64,000 bases of DNA. Source: Rhizobium viscosum (GTDB lineage Bacteria; Pseudomonadota; Alphaproteobacteria; Rhizobiales; Rhizobiaceae). The stretch lies in assembly GCF_014873945.1 (NCBI RefSeq), contig NZ_JADBEC010000002.1, positions 310,001 to 374,000 of the forward strand, written 5' to 3'. Within the stretch, counting starts at the first letter, position 1. Every line of letters begins with the position of its first letter. The notes beneath the pieces were generated by a model. It had not been told where the DNA came from. It ran no database searches and was given only the letters and a program-made list of their open reading frames with translations. This document shows, in pieces, positions 25,635 to 33,717 of this stretch. Position numbers and translations under genes: made by a program.

Positions 25635-26864
25635 ATGACGGATTATTACGTTGCTATTGACGGAAGCGACATCGCCAAAGGCAGCCTTTCAGCGCCATGG
25701 AAAACGATCGGCCGCGCCATGCAGGCGCAGCTCAAGCCCGGCGATCAGGTCGTGGTGAAGGCAGGAACGTATCACGAGCAGATCGTGGTAACGAAGGATG
25801 GCACGGCGGATAATTACCTCACCATCCGCTCCGAACAGTCGGGCGACGCTCTGCTTAGGCCGCCTGCTTCGGACACCTATAGCACCCTGAACGTGCGAGC
25901 GAACTACGTCAGGATCGAAGGCTTCGACGTCGTTGGCGGCGAGGGACACGCGATCGATATCGAAGGGTCGCACCATGTCACGATCAAGGACAATATTGCC
26001 CATGACAGTGGCGGTTCGGGTATTTCCAGCGCCAAATCGGATTGGCTGACGATTGAGGACAACCGGGTCTATGGCAACGCCGCGACGAACGGCTATCAGT
26101 GCAGTGGCATTTCGCTCTGGCAGAACATGGATCTCGCCGCGGGCAATGCCGAATTCCGCAACATCATCAGGAACAACATAAGCTATGACAACGTGCAGGG
26201 ACCCGCAATCAACTGGGAACATACGGATGGAAACGGTATCATCATCGACGGCTTTCACGATACCAAATACCGCTACGGCACTCTGATCGAAGGCAATGTC
26301 TCATACGGCAATGGCGGTAAAGGCATTCACGTCTTCCTGAGCGACTTCGTCACGGTGCGCAACAACACCGTCTGGCACAACAACCATGACAATGCCAACA
26401 AGGGAAGCTGGCGAGGCGAACTGAGCAACGCCATGGGCAGTCACAACACCTGGGTGAACAATATTGCGGTGGCGGATCCGGGGACGGATTCTAGAAACCG
26501 GGCCATTAACGACGTCAGCACCAATGGCTACGTGAACGAGGATGTGAAGTGGTACAATAATATCACCTTCAACGGCACTCCGCGCGAGGCATCGGTGCTT
26601 TCGGACGGCCATGCGCCGGATGCAGCCAACGGAAACCTGCTTGGGCTTGATCCTCTGCTTTCGAATCCCGCCACGGGAGATTTTCAACTGAAGCCTGGTT
26701 CGCCGGCCATCAATGCCGGAACCTCCGCCTTCGGGCTTGGATCTGTCGATCTGGACGGGCGGGCCCGCTCAAACGGCAAGGTCGACATCGGAGCGGATGA
26801 GGCCGATTCCAGTGCGGACACGCCACCGAATGCCGAGAACATCTCTGGCTCGGTGCGGCGATGA
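25635..26864 (+). CDS. Right-handed parallel beta-helix protein, possible EPS lyase/hydrolase
   Basis: 409 residues. It starts MTDYYVAIDGSDIAKG with the PWKTIGRAMQAQLKPGDQV and VVVKAGTYHE segments that open many PL-type beta-helix proteins. Repeated N/D-rich rungs follow (HHVTIKDNIAHDSGGSG, LTIEDNRVYGN, TLIEGNVSYGNG, FVTVRNNTVWHNN). It ends with VDIGADE and a short Ser/Pro-rich tail. The fold is shared by pectate and alginate lyases and epimerases. No Sec or Tat signal is visible, so export would need a type I system or the protein acts inside. The ATG at 25635 has AGGAGAGGAG upstream. It lies between the two Wzz/kinase copies. Confidence 0.78.
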   Translation: MTDYYVAIDGSDIAKGSLSAPWKTIGRAMQAQLKPGDQVVVKAGTYHEQIVVTKDGTADNYLTIRSEQSGDALLRPPASDTYSTLNVRANYVRIEGFDVVGGEGHAIDIEGSHHVTIKDNIAHDSGGSGISSAKSDWLTIEDNRVYGNAATNGYQCSGISLWQNMDLAAGNAEFRNIIRNNISYDNVQGPAINWEHTDGNGIIIDGFHDTKYRYGTLIEGNVSYGNGGKGIHVFLSDFVTVRNNTVWHNNHDNANKGSWRGELSNAMGSHNTWVNNIAVADPGTDSRNRAINDVSTNGYVNEDVKWYNNITFNGTPREASVLSDGHAPDAANGNLLGLDPLLSNPATGDFQLKPGSPAINAGTSAFGLGSVDLDGRARSNGKVDIGADEADSSADTPPNAENISGSVRR

Positions 26865-26935
26865 CCGCAGCCTGCGAAAAGCATCTTCGCCAATGGCGGC
26901 CAGATCACGGTGAGTTCAGCGGCGTGGATTGGCGC

Positions 26936-28519
26936 TTAGCCGCACGGCAACGAAACCGTCGATGACGCTCGTCGCCAGACCTGGAAAGCCTGAAAGGTTT
27001 CGGTGACCTGAAAATGCTGGTCGGACAGGAATGCGGCCAGCGCTCCCTCTGGATCGTAGATATCAGGCTTGCTGGTGACGACGAGAGTCGGAGCCTCCAG
27101 GGCGGAAGCAAAACCGGGCCGTGGCTCAGAGACATAGAGCGCGCTGCCACACCCCTTGCCCAACGGCACATGGTACACGAGAGCACCAAGTGCGTCGGCG
27201 CTCCACCAGACTCGATCGCCCCCAGTGAGGGCCGAGCGTACGACTGTGGCCGCAGCGCGATAATCGTCCTTGGCGTGACGCGGCGCGAATCTGATGCTCG
27301 CGCCAGAGGCCAACGCCATCATCAGGAAGCCAAGCACCACAAGCTTGCCGACGGGCCGGCGCCAGAGCAGCGTCGCACCTGTTGCCTGCAGCGCCAGGAC
27401 AACTGCTATTGCGGGGGCAAGGTGGCGACCGACGACGCGCCAATGCAGAATATATCCGGCGATCAGGATCAATGCTGCGGCGGCCGTGAACGCGATCGCG
27501 CATGCCGCCAGTGTGCGAGGCGGAATATCGCGAACGGCCTGTATCACGCCGGCCAATGTTACCGCAGCGACCAGGATGGCGTAGCTCGCGAGCGCAACGA
27601 GGTAAGACGAGACGATCGCCCCCTCCCCGGCGCGCAGATCCGTGCGGCCCGGGCCAAGGCCCGCGAAACCCAGCAGTTCGTAGGCCGAGAACAACAATGT
27701 CCGCACGTCGGTCGTCGCGACTTTGGTGCCGCCTGCCCCCCCAAGCACGGTCCAGAGATAGTAGAGCCCGAGTGGCGCCAGCACGACCACGAGCAGAACC
27801 GACGGCCCGATGATGTGGCTGATAGCAAGCCGGCGAACGCGCCAGGGTACGGCACAAGCGGCGGCACCAACCGCGGCGGCAGCCCATATCGCGCCGAGCA
27901 AGCTGCTTCCGGCAAGAGCAATAAGCCCGAACGCCAGCAGCCAGACTTGATAGCGGCGAAGGAGCGGACCTTCCGCACTGCGATCGCTCGCTGCAACCAC
28001 TGCGCGGTCGAGGAGACCGAAGACCATCAGGCTCGCCCCGATCTGCATGCCATAGGGCCGCGCCTCATCGATATAATACCAGAGGAACGCACTGGTCGCG
28101 GCGATCAGAAGGCGATCAACTCGGCCATTGGCGAAGACGTAGAGGCCTGGAATAAGCCAAAGAAGGTTCATCACTCTCAGCGCAACCTCGCCGTCGCCTG
28201 CAACCTTCTCCCAGGCCCAGATCACCACGAGGAAAAATGGCATCTGCGCATCTGAGCCTGTCTCCGCGACCATGCGCGCCAAAAGCGTCCCAAAATGCGG
28301 CTCCGCGGCACGCCACGCGGTGTTGGCCTCGTCTATCCAGTAACTCTGCCCGCTGATTGCGGTGCAAAGCGCAACCAAAGTGGCGACCATGGCGAGCCAC
28401 AGGATGACGTGCCGCGATAATGGGTACGACTTCTGCAAAAGAGATGCTGGCTTATTGACTGGGTTCGATGGTCCCGAGATCTCCGCGCCCAGCGCCGGAT
28501 TGAGGTCAGATATGCCCAT
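26936..28519 (-). CDS. Integral membrane glycosyltransferase, GT39/ArnT-like (GT-C fold)
   Basis: 527 residues with about 11-12 transmembrane helices and a C-terminal soluble part (from about 410). The first periplasmic loop has the acidic motif SYWIDEANTAWRA, matching the DE site of protein O-mannosyltransferase and ArnT relatives, and RPYGMQIGASL follows the third helix. Such enzymes use polyprenyl-phosphate sugars as donors on the periplasmic side. A GtrB-like GT2 that could make such a donor is encoded divergently at 28916, so the pair may decorate the EPS repeat with a side sugar. Runs opposite to its neighbours; a small unknown gene precedes it by 7 bp. Confidence 0.8.
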   Translation of the reverse strand: MGISDLNPALGAEISGPSNPVNKPASLLQKSYPLSRHVILWLAMVATLVALCTAISGQSYWIDEANTAWRAAEPHFGTLLARMVAETGSDAQMPFFLVVIWAWEKVAGDGEVALRVMNLLWLIPGLYVFANGRVDRLLIAATSAFLWYYIDEARPYGMQIGASLMVFGLLDRAVVAASDRSAEGPLLRRYQVWLLAFGLIALAGSSLLGAIWAAAAVGAAACAVPWRVRRLAISHIIGPSVLLVVVLAPLGLYYLWTVLGGAGGTKVATTDVRTLLFSAYELLGFAGLGPGRTDLRAGEGAIVSSYLVALASYAILVAAVTLAGVIQAVRDIPPRTLAACAIAFTAAAALILIAGYILHWRVVGRHLAPAIAVVLALQATGATLLWRRPVGKLVVLGFLMMALASGASIRFAPRHAKDDYRAAATVVRSALTGGDRVWWSADALGALVYHVPLGKGCGSALYVSEPRPGFASALEAPTLVVTSKPDIYDPEGALAAFLSDQHFQVTETFQAFQVWRRASSTVSLPCG

Positions 28520-28526
28520 ACACGTA

Positions 28527-28898
28527 CTAGTCCCAAAACCGTGTCCAGCGCCCCGCCGGTAATATATCCATCCCGGCCTGGATTTTCTCTAAGACTAACT
28601 CTTTCTCCGTTTGAGCAACAATCAGCACAAAGTGGTACGCATACGTCTTATGGCTCGCTTTCGACCGGCCGACATAAAGAATAAAGTTCATTTCTACAGA
28701 GGCTTGCGCGTCATCACGGACAGCGATGTCGGGGAAAATTCGATGAGCCTTGGAGCTTGCGAGTTCGGCAAGCTGGATGGAGCCGAGGATGGTCAAGAGT
28801 AAGACTATTGTAAAGAGTGATCGGATCGAACGGTTTCCTCGAAGGACCTGCGCCGACCGTCGTGCGGTAGCAGGCACGCATGGTCCAACACATTTCAT
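28527..28898 (-). CDS. Hypothetical protein with one membrane segment
   Basis: 123 residues; no family recognised. One hydrophobic helix (about 28-46, LFTIVLLLTILGSIQLAEL) is followed by a mixed soluble part with RDDAQASVEMNFILYVGRSK and a C-terminal amphipathic stretch ending GRWTRFWD. The predicted form is a small exported or single-pass protein. It ends 7 bases before the GT39-like gene on the same strand, suggesting co-transcription. The start is uncertain: the ATG at 28898 has no good ribosome site. Confidence 0.42.
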   Translation of the reverse strand: MKCVGPCVPATARRSAQVLRGNRSIRSLFTIVLLLTILGSIQLAELASSKAHRIFPDIAVRDDAQASVEMNFILYVGRSKASHKTYAYHFVLIVAQTEKELVLEKIQAGMDILPAGRWTRFWD

Positions 28899-28915
28899 TA
28901 CATCGGGGGCTTAAC

Positions 28916-30103
28916 ATGTTGCCGCGTCGCACAGAGTCCCCCCGCACATGGCCAATTACCAAAACTGATCTTTCGCCTCACGGCATCTCAGATACGGACG
29001 GCCTGGTACTGAGTATTGTGGTGCCGGTGTTCAATGAGGAGGAGACGATCGTGCTCTTTCTCCAGGCCATGGATGCACAGACCAACGCGATCCGCAGCGC
29101 TCTCGGACCGGGCGGACAGGTAGAGATTCTCTTCGTCGACGATGGCAGCCGCGATCGTACTGTGGACATCATCGAAGGTCTCGTGGCGCAGCGAACGGAC
29201 ATCGGCCTGATCTGCCTGTCGCGAAACTTCGGCAAGGACGCAGCTCTGGCAGCCGGTCTCGCTCATGCCCGCGGAGATGCAATCATCCCGATGGACGTCG
29301 ATCTGCAGGATCCGCCAGATATCGTTCCTGATATGGTGGGCGCCTGGATGCGCGGCGCAAAGGTGGTCAACGCACGCCGCAAGAGACGCGTCAGCGACAC
29401 CTGGCTCAAGCGGTGCAGCGCCGCGGCCTTCTACGGCCTCTATAACAGGATGGCCGACTATCCCATCCAGGACAATGTCGGCGATTTCCGGCTACTGGAC
29501 CGCAGCGTCGTCGATGTCCTGAACGGCATGCCGGAACGCATCCGCTTCATGAAGGGATTGTTCTCCTGGGTTGGCTTCACTCAGGCAACGGTCGAATACG
29601 ACCGGCCGAAACGTACGGCAGGCACGTCGAAGTGGGTATATTGGCGCCTGTGGAACTTTGCCTTGGACGGGATCACCGGATCGACGACGATGCCTTTGCG
29701 GATCTGGACCTATGTCGGCCTCGTTGTCGTCTTTCTAGCGCAACTCTACGCGGCCATCATCATTGGGCGAACGCTGATATTTGGAGTCGATGCGCCCGGT
29801 TACGCCTCCATAATGGTGGTCATCCTGGTGTTCGGCGCGTTCAACATGATTTCCGTTGGGCTTCTCGGCGAATATGTCGGCCGCATCGCAGTCGAGGTCC
29901 GGCAACGGCCTTTGTATCTGGTCGAGCATCTGACCGGCCGGGCCGCTGCGGGGTCGATCAACGGTGCCGCTGCCGATCAGGCGCGACGCGATGCGTCCGC
30001 CGGTGCCAGCGCTCTGCGGCGGGTTGGCATCGCGGCAAGTCCAGCGGTGACAGGCGCGAGAACGACGGAAGGCCAGTTGAGCAGCCAGTTTCCGGCAGAA
30101 TGA
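28916..30103 (+). CDS. GtrB/DPM1-like glycosyltransferase family 2 with C-terminal membrane helices
   Basis: 395 residues. The GT2 domain shows LSIVVPVFNEEETIVLFLQA, EILFVDDGSRDRTVDI, ICLSRNFGKDAALAAGLAHA and MDVDLQDPP (DXD-type). NVGDFRLLDRSVVDVLN and KGLFSWVGF are typical of polyprenyl-phosphate glucosyl- or mannosyltransferases. Two TM helices follow (about 255-280 and 290-315). The product is expected to be a sugar-phospho-undecaprenol, the donor type used by GT-C enzymes such as the divergent GT39-like protein. ATG 28916 has GGGGG upstream. The last 70 residues are low-complexity Ala/Arg/Ser. The Wzy fusion starts one base after its stop. Confidence 0.88.
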   Translation: MLPRRTESPRTWPITKTDLSPHGISDTDGLVLSIVVPVFNEEETIVLFLQAMDAQTNAIRSALGPGGQVEILFVDDGSRDRTVDIIEGLVAQRTDIGLICLSRNFGKDAALAAGLAHARGDAIIPMDVDLQDPPDIVPDMVGAWMRGAKVVNARRKRRVSDTWLKRCSAAAFYGLYNRMADYPIQDNVGDFRLLDRSVVDVLNGMPERIRFMKGLFSWVGFTQATVEYDRPKRTAGTSKWVYWRLWNFALDGITGSTTMPLRIWTYVGLVVVFLAQLYAAIIIGRTLIFGVDAPGYASIMVVILVFGAFNMISVGLLGEYVGRIAVEVRQRPLYLVEHLTGRAAAGSINGAAADQARRDASAGASALRRVGIAASPAVTGARTTEGQLSSQFPAE

Positions 30104-30104
30104 C

Positions 30105-33100
30105 ATGATGGAGAAGGCTTGCTATCCGGCAGTCGACAGCCCCAAAGTCATCATGCCCTGGCGGTCGATGGAGTGCATCGGCGTCCTCATTGCGCTGTTC
30201 CTTCTGAGCGGCTGCATTTTCCCCTTGGTCGATCGCGATGGCTCCCTGGACGCCAGCGAGATGGCCAAACTTCGCCTGCTGGGCATGCCTATCTATCTGA
30301 TTTCTCTCGGGCTGTTGGCTCGAAATCAGGCAGAGCTGCTGCTCGCCATTCGCCGTAGCCTGCCCTTCGCCATACTTCTTCTCTTGCCGCTTGTCTCAGT
30401 GCTGTGGTCGTCGAGCCCCGCTCTCACTCTACAGCGGGGCATTGCGCTCATTCTCTCCGTATCGCTGGCATATCTTCTCGCTATCCTGTTCACGCCGCGG
30501 CAATTGCTATTGCTGACGGTTGTGGTGCTTGGTGCCGGCATGGTGTTCAGTCTTTTGATGGCTGCCGCATGGCCCAGTCGTGCGTTCACCGTAGGCGAGA
30601 GCTCCCTGAGAGGGGTCTTTGACAATAAGAACACCCTCGGGTGGAACGCAGCGATCGCGACTTTCGCGTGCAGCATGATGGCCGTGGATCGACGGGCTGG
30701 GCTTAGAATCGTCAGCATACCGCTGCTGTGCGCCAGTCTCGTTTGCCTCGTCGCGTCCCAGTCGATGACAGCCATGACCTCACTCGCCAGTGCGGTAGTG
30801 GCGACGGTTTTCTTCCTCGCCCTGTCGAAGACCCGCGATCTTGGGCGGGCGACGCTCGTGCTGGTCTGCCTGCAATTGGTTGCGCTGGTCCTTATAGGCC
30901 TCAGCGAATTGCTCGTTCCCTTGCTCGAAGCGATGGGCAAGGACGCGACACTGACCGGTCGCGTTCCGCTCTGGCGGGAAGTGGATCACGCAATCGGAAG
31001 GCGGTTGTTGTTCGGTTATGGCTATCAAGCCTTCTGGGCCGACTCCAACGCCGACGGCTGGTACGTGCGCGCTGCGGCCGGGTGGCCTGCGCCGCACGCC
31101 CATAACGGATTTCGCGACGTATTGCTGGGCCTCGGCCTCCTGGGTTTCATACCCTTGGTTTGGACCATTGCTCGCGCTCTTCGGCAGGGCGCGACGCTGG
31201 TGTGTGACGCTCCCGAGGAGGGTTGGCTGTGGCTGAATGTGCTGGTCATCATGTTCCTGGTGATGAACCTCACCGAAACGATCATCCTCACGCAGAATAG
31301 TATTCTCTTCGTCCTGTTTGCGACTGCCGTGGTTACGTTCGCGATCCGGTTTCCAACCGAAGCGAGAGACCTGACGTCTGGATTACGTTTGCTGCGTCGG
31401 CGTCTTGCGATGATCGTTGCGGTGATGGTGGTGCTGATGGCGGCTTCGATCGTGCTGATCTCAGGCTTGAAGCCGACCTATCACGCCGCCTCCCGGCTGA
31501 TGATCCATAAGCCCCTGGCAACCGCACTCAGCACCGGCGATGCCGGCAACACTGCGCCGCTGAACGTCACGTCCGAGACCGAGCGGCTTCTGTCCAGAAG
31601 CGTGACGGAGCGCATCATCCGCGACTTGCGGCTCGACGAGCGGCCGGAGTTCAACCCGGCCCTGCGCCAGGCCTCCGTCATCGACGAGATCAGGGCAACC
31701 TTGCGCGGCCTGGTGAGCAGCGATAAGCCGTCACAGCCGGCAGAAGACAGTATCGAGCCGATCATCCAGGCCTATTACAAGGCGCTGAGTGTCTGGCGTG
31801 ACGGCCAGAGCGATGTCGTCCAGATCGGCTTTACCGCCAGCGATCCCGAACTGGCAGCCGCCGTCCCGAACCGGCTCATCAGCATCTATCTCGAAGAGCG
31901 CAAGGACAGTATCCGCGGCAGCCTGGACACGGCAGAAGCATGGATCGGCCAGCGCATCGCCGAACAGCAGGATCGCGCCAGGGCCGCCCGCGATGCCGCC
32001 GACACCTATCAGCAAACGATGGGCGTCGTTCAAAATGACGATGATCAGAGCGAACAGGTCAAGGCGATCGTCGAGCTCAGCGACCGGCAGACGAAGATCG
32101 GACAAAGCCGCGCCGACATCAAGGATACGATCGCCGCACTGGAAGCAGCCCGCGACCCTTCGCTTGCCGCCCAGAGCAAATCCGTCCCCGACAGCATCGG
32201 CGTAATGCAAAGCGACCTTCGCGCCCAGCAGCAGGATCTCGCACGCCTTCTCGACATCTATGGCAACGATGCCGCCGCCGTGGTCGACCTGCGGGCAAGG
32301 ATCGACAGGTCCCGCACCGATCTCGGCGCGGCGGTCGACCGGTACCTGCAGTCCATGCGCGCCAAGCTGAGCACCCTTGATGACGAGGATCGTACAGTGC
32401 GATCGGCACTGGCGTCCGCCTATGAGCAACGCTCCCGCTCATCGCTGGCGCAGACCGAGCTCGGGCGGCTGCAGCGCATTGCCGACAGGGAGCAGACGGC
32501 GCTCGACAAGCTGGAGGAGCAGCGCCGCGGTCTTGCCGGACAGGCCATGCTGCCGGGCACCGAACTGGAGGTCCTGTCACCGGCTGCGGTGCCGCTTGCG
32601 CCGCAGGGGCGCAGCCGGCTGTTCTACCTGATCGGCGCCTTCTTCGCTTCGATCTCGGTTGCGGTGACGGCCGCCTTCGTGGTCGAGATGATGGACAGGA
32701 CGGTGCGCAGCTTCGACCAGATCACTGGAATGGCGCGCATCGTGCCGGCCGGCTTCGTCCCGCATTTGCGACGCAAGGACCGCAGAGATCCCTCGCGGCT
32801 GTTCGGGCAAACGCAGATCGGCATGTTCGACGAAGCCATCCGCACCGTGATGATCTCGCTCAAACAGGCCAATGGCGGCAAGCTGCCGAACAGCATTGCC
32901 GTGACCTCGGCCCATAGCGGCGAAGGCAAGTCGCTGGTGGCCGGATCGCTGGCAATCGAGCTCGCCGCCAACGGAACGCCGGTGCTGCTCGTCGACAGCG
33001 ACATCCGGCGCGGACATCTCGACACGCTGTTCCGGTCCGGCCTCAAACAGGGGCTGAATGAGTTCCTGAGCGGGCAGGCTGGCCTCGAGGACGTCGTCCA

Positions 33101-33542
33101 TCACCATCCGAGCGGCATCGACTTCATCCCGGCCGGCAATCCCCGCCTGCAGCGGCGTATGCGCATGACCGACGTCGCCGAGATCATCGAGATGGCCCGC
33201 GCCAGAGGCCAGATCGTCATCTTCGACAGTGCGCCGGTGCTCGCCTCGGCCGATACGATGCATCTGACGGCGCTGACGGAACGAACGCTGATGGTCGTGC
33301 AATGGGCAAAGACCAGCCGCAGAGCCGCAGAGTTCTGCCTGCACCAGCTCAGAAGCGCCCGCAATGCCGATATCGTCGTCGCCATCAACAATGTCAAACC
33401 CAAACGGCACGCAAAATATAACTTCCGTGACTCCGAATTATACGCAAGGTCATTGATGACCTATCAGAACTTCGAGACGTCGCCGATCGCGGCATGGTTC
33501 ACCTTGCGTTGGCTGCACCCGTATCTGGGGATGCAAAAATGA
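30105..33542 (+). CDS. Wzy polymerase fused to a second Wzz/BY-kinase (1,145 residues)
   Basis: Residues 1-421 form an O-antigen ligase/polymerase-type domain with about 12 TM helices and the large-loop residues GRVPLWREV and PHAHNGFRDVLLGLGLLG, as in ExoQ/WaaL proteins. At residue 422 the chain passes directly into a complete Wzz/BY-kinase: Wzz TM1 at about 434-454, Walker A lysine K942, then Walker A' and B. The join is in frame with no stop or start between. An even helix count leaves the Wzy end in the cytoplasm, where a Wzz N-terminus belongs, so the fusion is topologically sound. The tail differs from copy A: TYQNFETSPIAAWF and then RWLHPYLGMQK. The Wzz/kinase part is almost identical to residues 33-729 of the stand-alone protein. 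Confidence 0.9.
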   Translation: MMEKACYPAVDSPKVIMPWRSMECIGVLIALFLLSGCIFPLVDRDGSLDASEMAKLRLLGMPIYLISLGLLARNQAELLLAIRRSLPFAILLLLPLVSVLWSSSPALTLQRGIALILSVSLAYLLAILFTPRQLLLLTVVVLGAGMVFSLLMAAAWPSRAFTVGESSLRGVFDNKNTLGWNAAIATFACSMMAVDRRAGLRIVSIPLLCASLVCLVASQSMTAMTSLASAVVATVFFLALSKTRDLGRATLVLVCLQLVALVLIGLSELLVPLLEAMGKDATLTGRVPLWREVDHAIGRRLLFGYGYQAFWADSNADGWYVRAAAGWPAPHAHNGFRDVLLGLGLLGFIPLVWTIARALRQGATLVCDAPEEGWLWLNVLVIMFLVMNLTETIILTQNSILFVLFATAVVTFAIRFPTEARDLTSGLRLLRRRLAMIVAVMVVLMAASIVLISGLKPTYHAASRLMIHKPLATALSTGDAGNTAPLNVTSETERLLSRSVTERIIRDLRLDERPEFNPALRQASVIDEIRATLRGLVSSDKPSQPAEDSIEPIIQAYYKALSVWRDGQSDVVQIGFTASDPELAAAVPNRLISIYLEERKDSIRGSLDTAEAWIGQRIAEQQDRARAARDAADTYQQTMGVVQNDDDQSEQVKAIVELSDRQTKIGQSRADIKDTIAALEAARDPSLAAQSKSVPDSIGVMQSDLRAQQQDLARLLDIYGNDAAAVVDLRARIDRSRTDLGAAVDRYLQSMRAKLSTLDDEDRTVRSALASAYEQRSRSSLAQTELGRLQRIADREQTALDKLEEQRRGLAGQAMLPGTELEVLSPAAVPLAPQGRSRLFYLIGAFFASISVAVTAAFVVEMMDRTVRSFDQITGMARIVPAGFVPHLRRKDRRDPSRLFGQTQIGMFDEAIRTVMISLKQANGGKLPNSIAVTSAHSGEGKSLVAGSLAIELAANGTPVLLVDSDIRRGHLDTLFRSGLKQGLNEFLSGQAGLEDVVHHHPSGIDFIPAGNPRLQRRMRMTDVAEIIEMARARGQIVIFDSAPVLASADTMHLTALTERTLMVVQWAKTSRRAAEFCLHQLRSARNADIVVAINNVKPKRHAKYNFRDSELYARSLMTYQNFETSPIAAWFTLRWLHPYLGMQK
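31368..33459 (+). repeat. Direct repeat copy B (2,092 bp) inside the Wzy-Wzz/kinase fusion gene
   Basis: Partner of 23392-25483, same orientation, offset 7,976 bp, no gaps. The five differences found are at 31934, 32045, 32075, 32076 and 32078, all within 145 bp. Outside the block the sequences diverge at once, yet the encoded tails still align (KYHDFKM against TYQNFET), so the two genes look like paralogues with a homogenised centre. Confidence 0.95.
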
Positions 33543-33676
33543 GAGCTGGACGTTTCGATCACCCGCATCACAGGCAAGGCCGGAACCGCGCTTTCAAGTC
33601 GCGAGATAGAGCCGCCGTATTCGACAAGGCATGCGCCCACCGGAGGCTGCAGAGCCCTCGTCCCTTGCCGCATTAG
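33539..33676 (+). CDS. Possible small basic protein or gene remnant (45 residues)
   Basis: An ATG overlapping the fusion-gene stop (ATGA) opens a 45-codon frame starting MRAGRFDHPHHRQGRNRAF. It is strongly basic and has no recognisable family. The overlap style matches real genes in this locus, but composition and length are also compatible with a chance frame or the 5' remnant of a lost gene. The rest of the 175-bp gap to gmd holds an A/T-rich stretch at 33676-33708 that may be a promoter. Confidence 0.2.
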   Translation: MRAGRFDHPHHRQGRNRAFKSRDRAAVFDKACAHRRLQSPRPLPH

Positions 33677-33717
33677 CTTCTCAAAAACAGCCTTAATATT
33701 CGAGTTGGAGAGCGATC

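Noticed and set aside
28611..28802. 63-codon plus-strand frame opposite the small membrane protein gene
   Set aside because: No ribosome site; the minus-strand frame has a better protein character and operon-like spacing.
23392..33459. Composite transposon or insertion sequence as source of the direct repeat
   Set aside because: No transposase gene, terminal inverted repeats or target-site duplications; repeat ends lie inside coding sequence at codon-compatible points.
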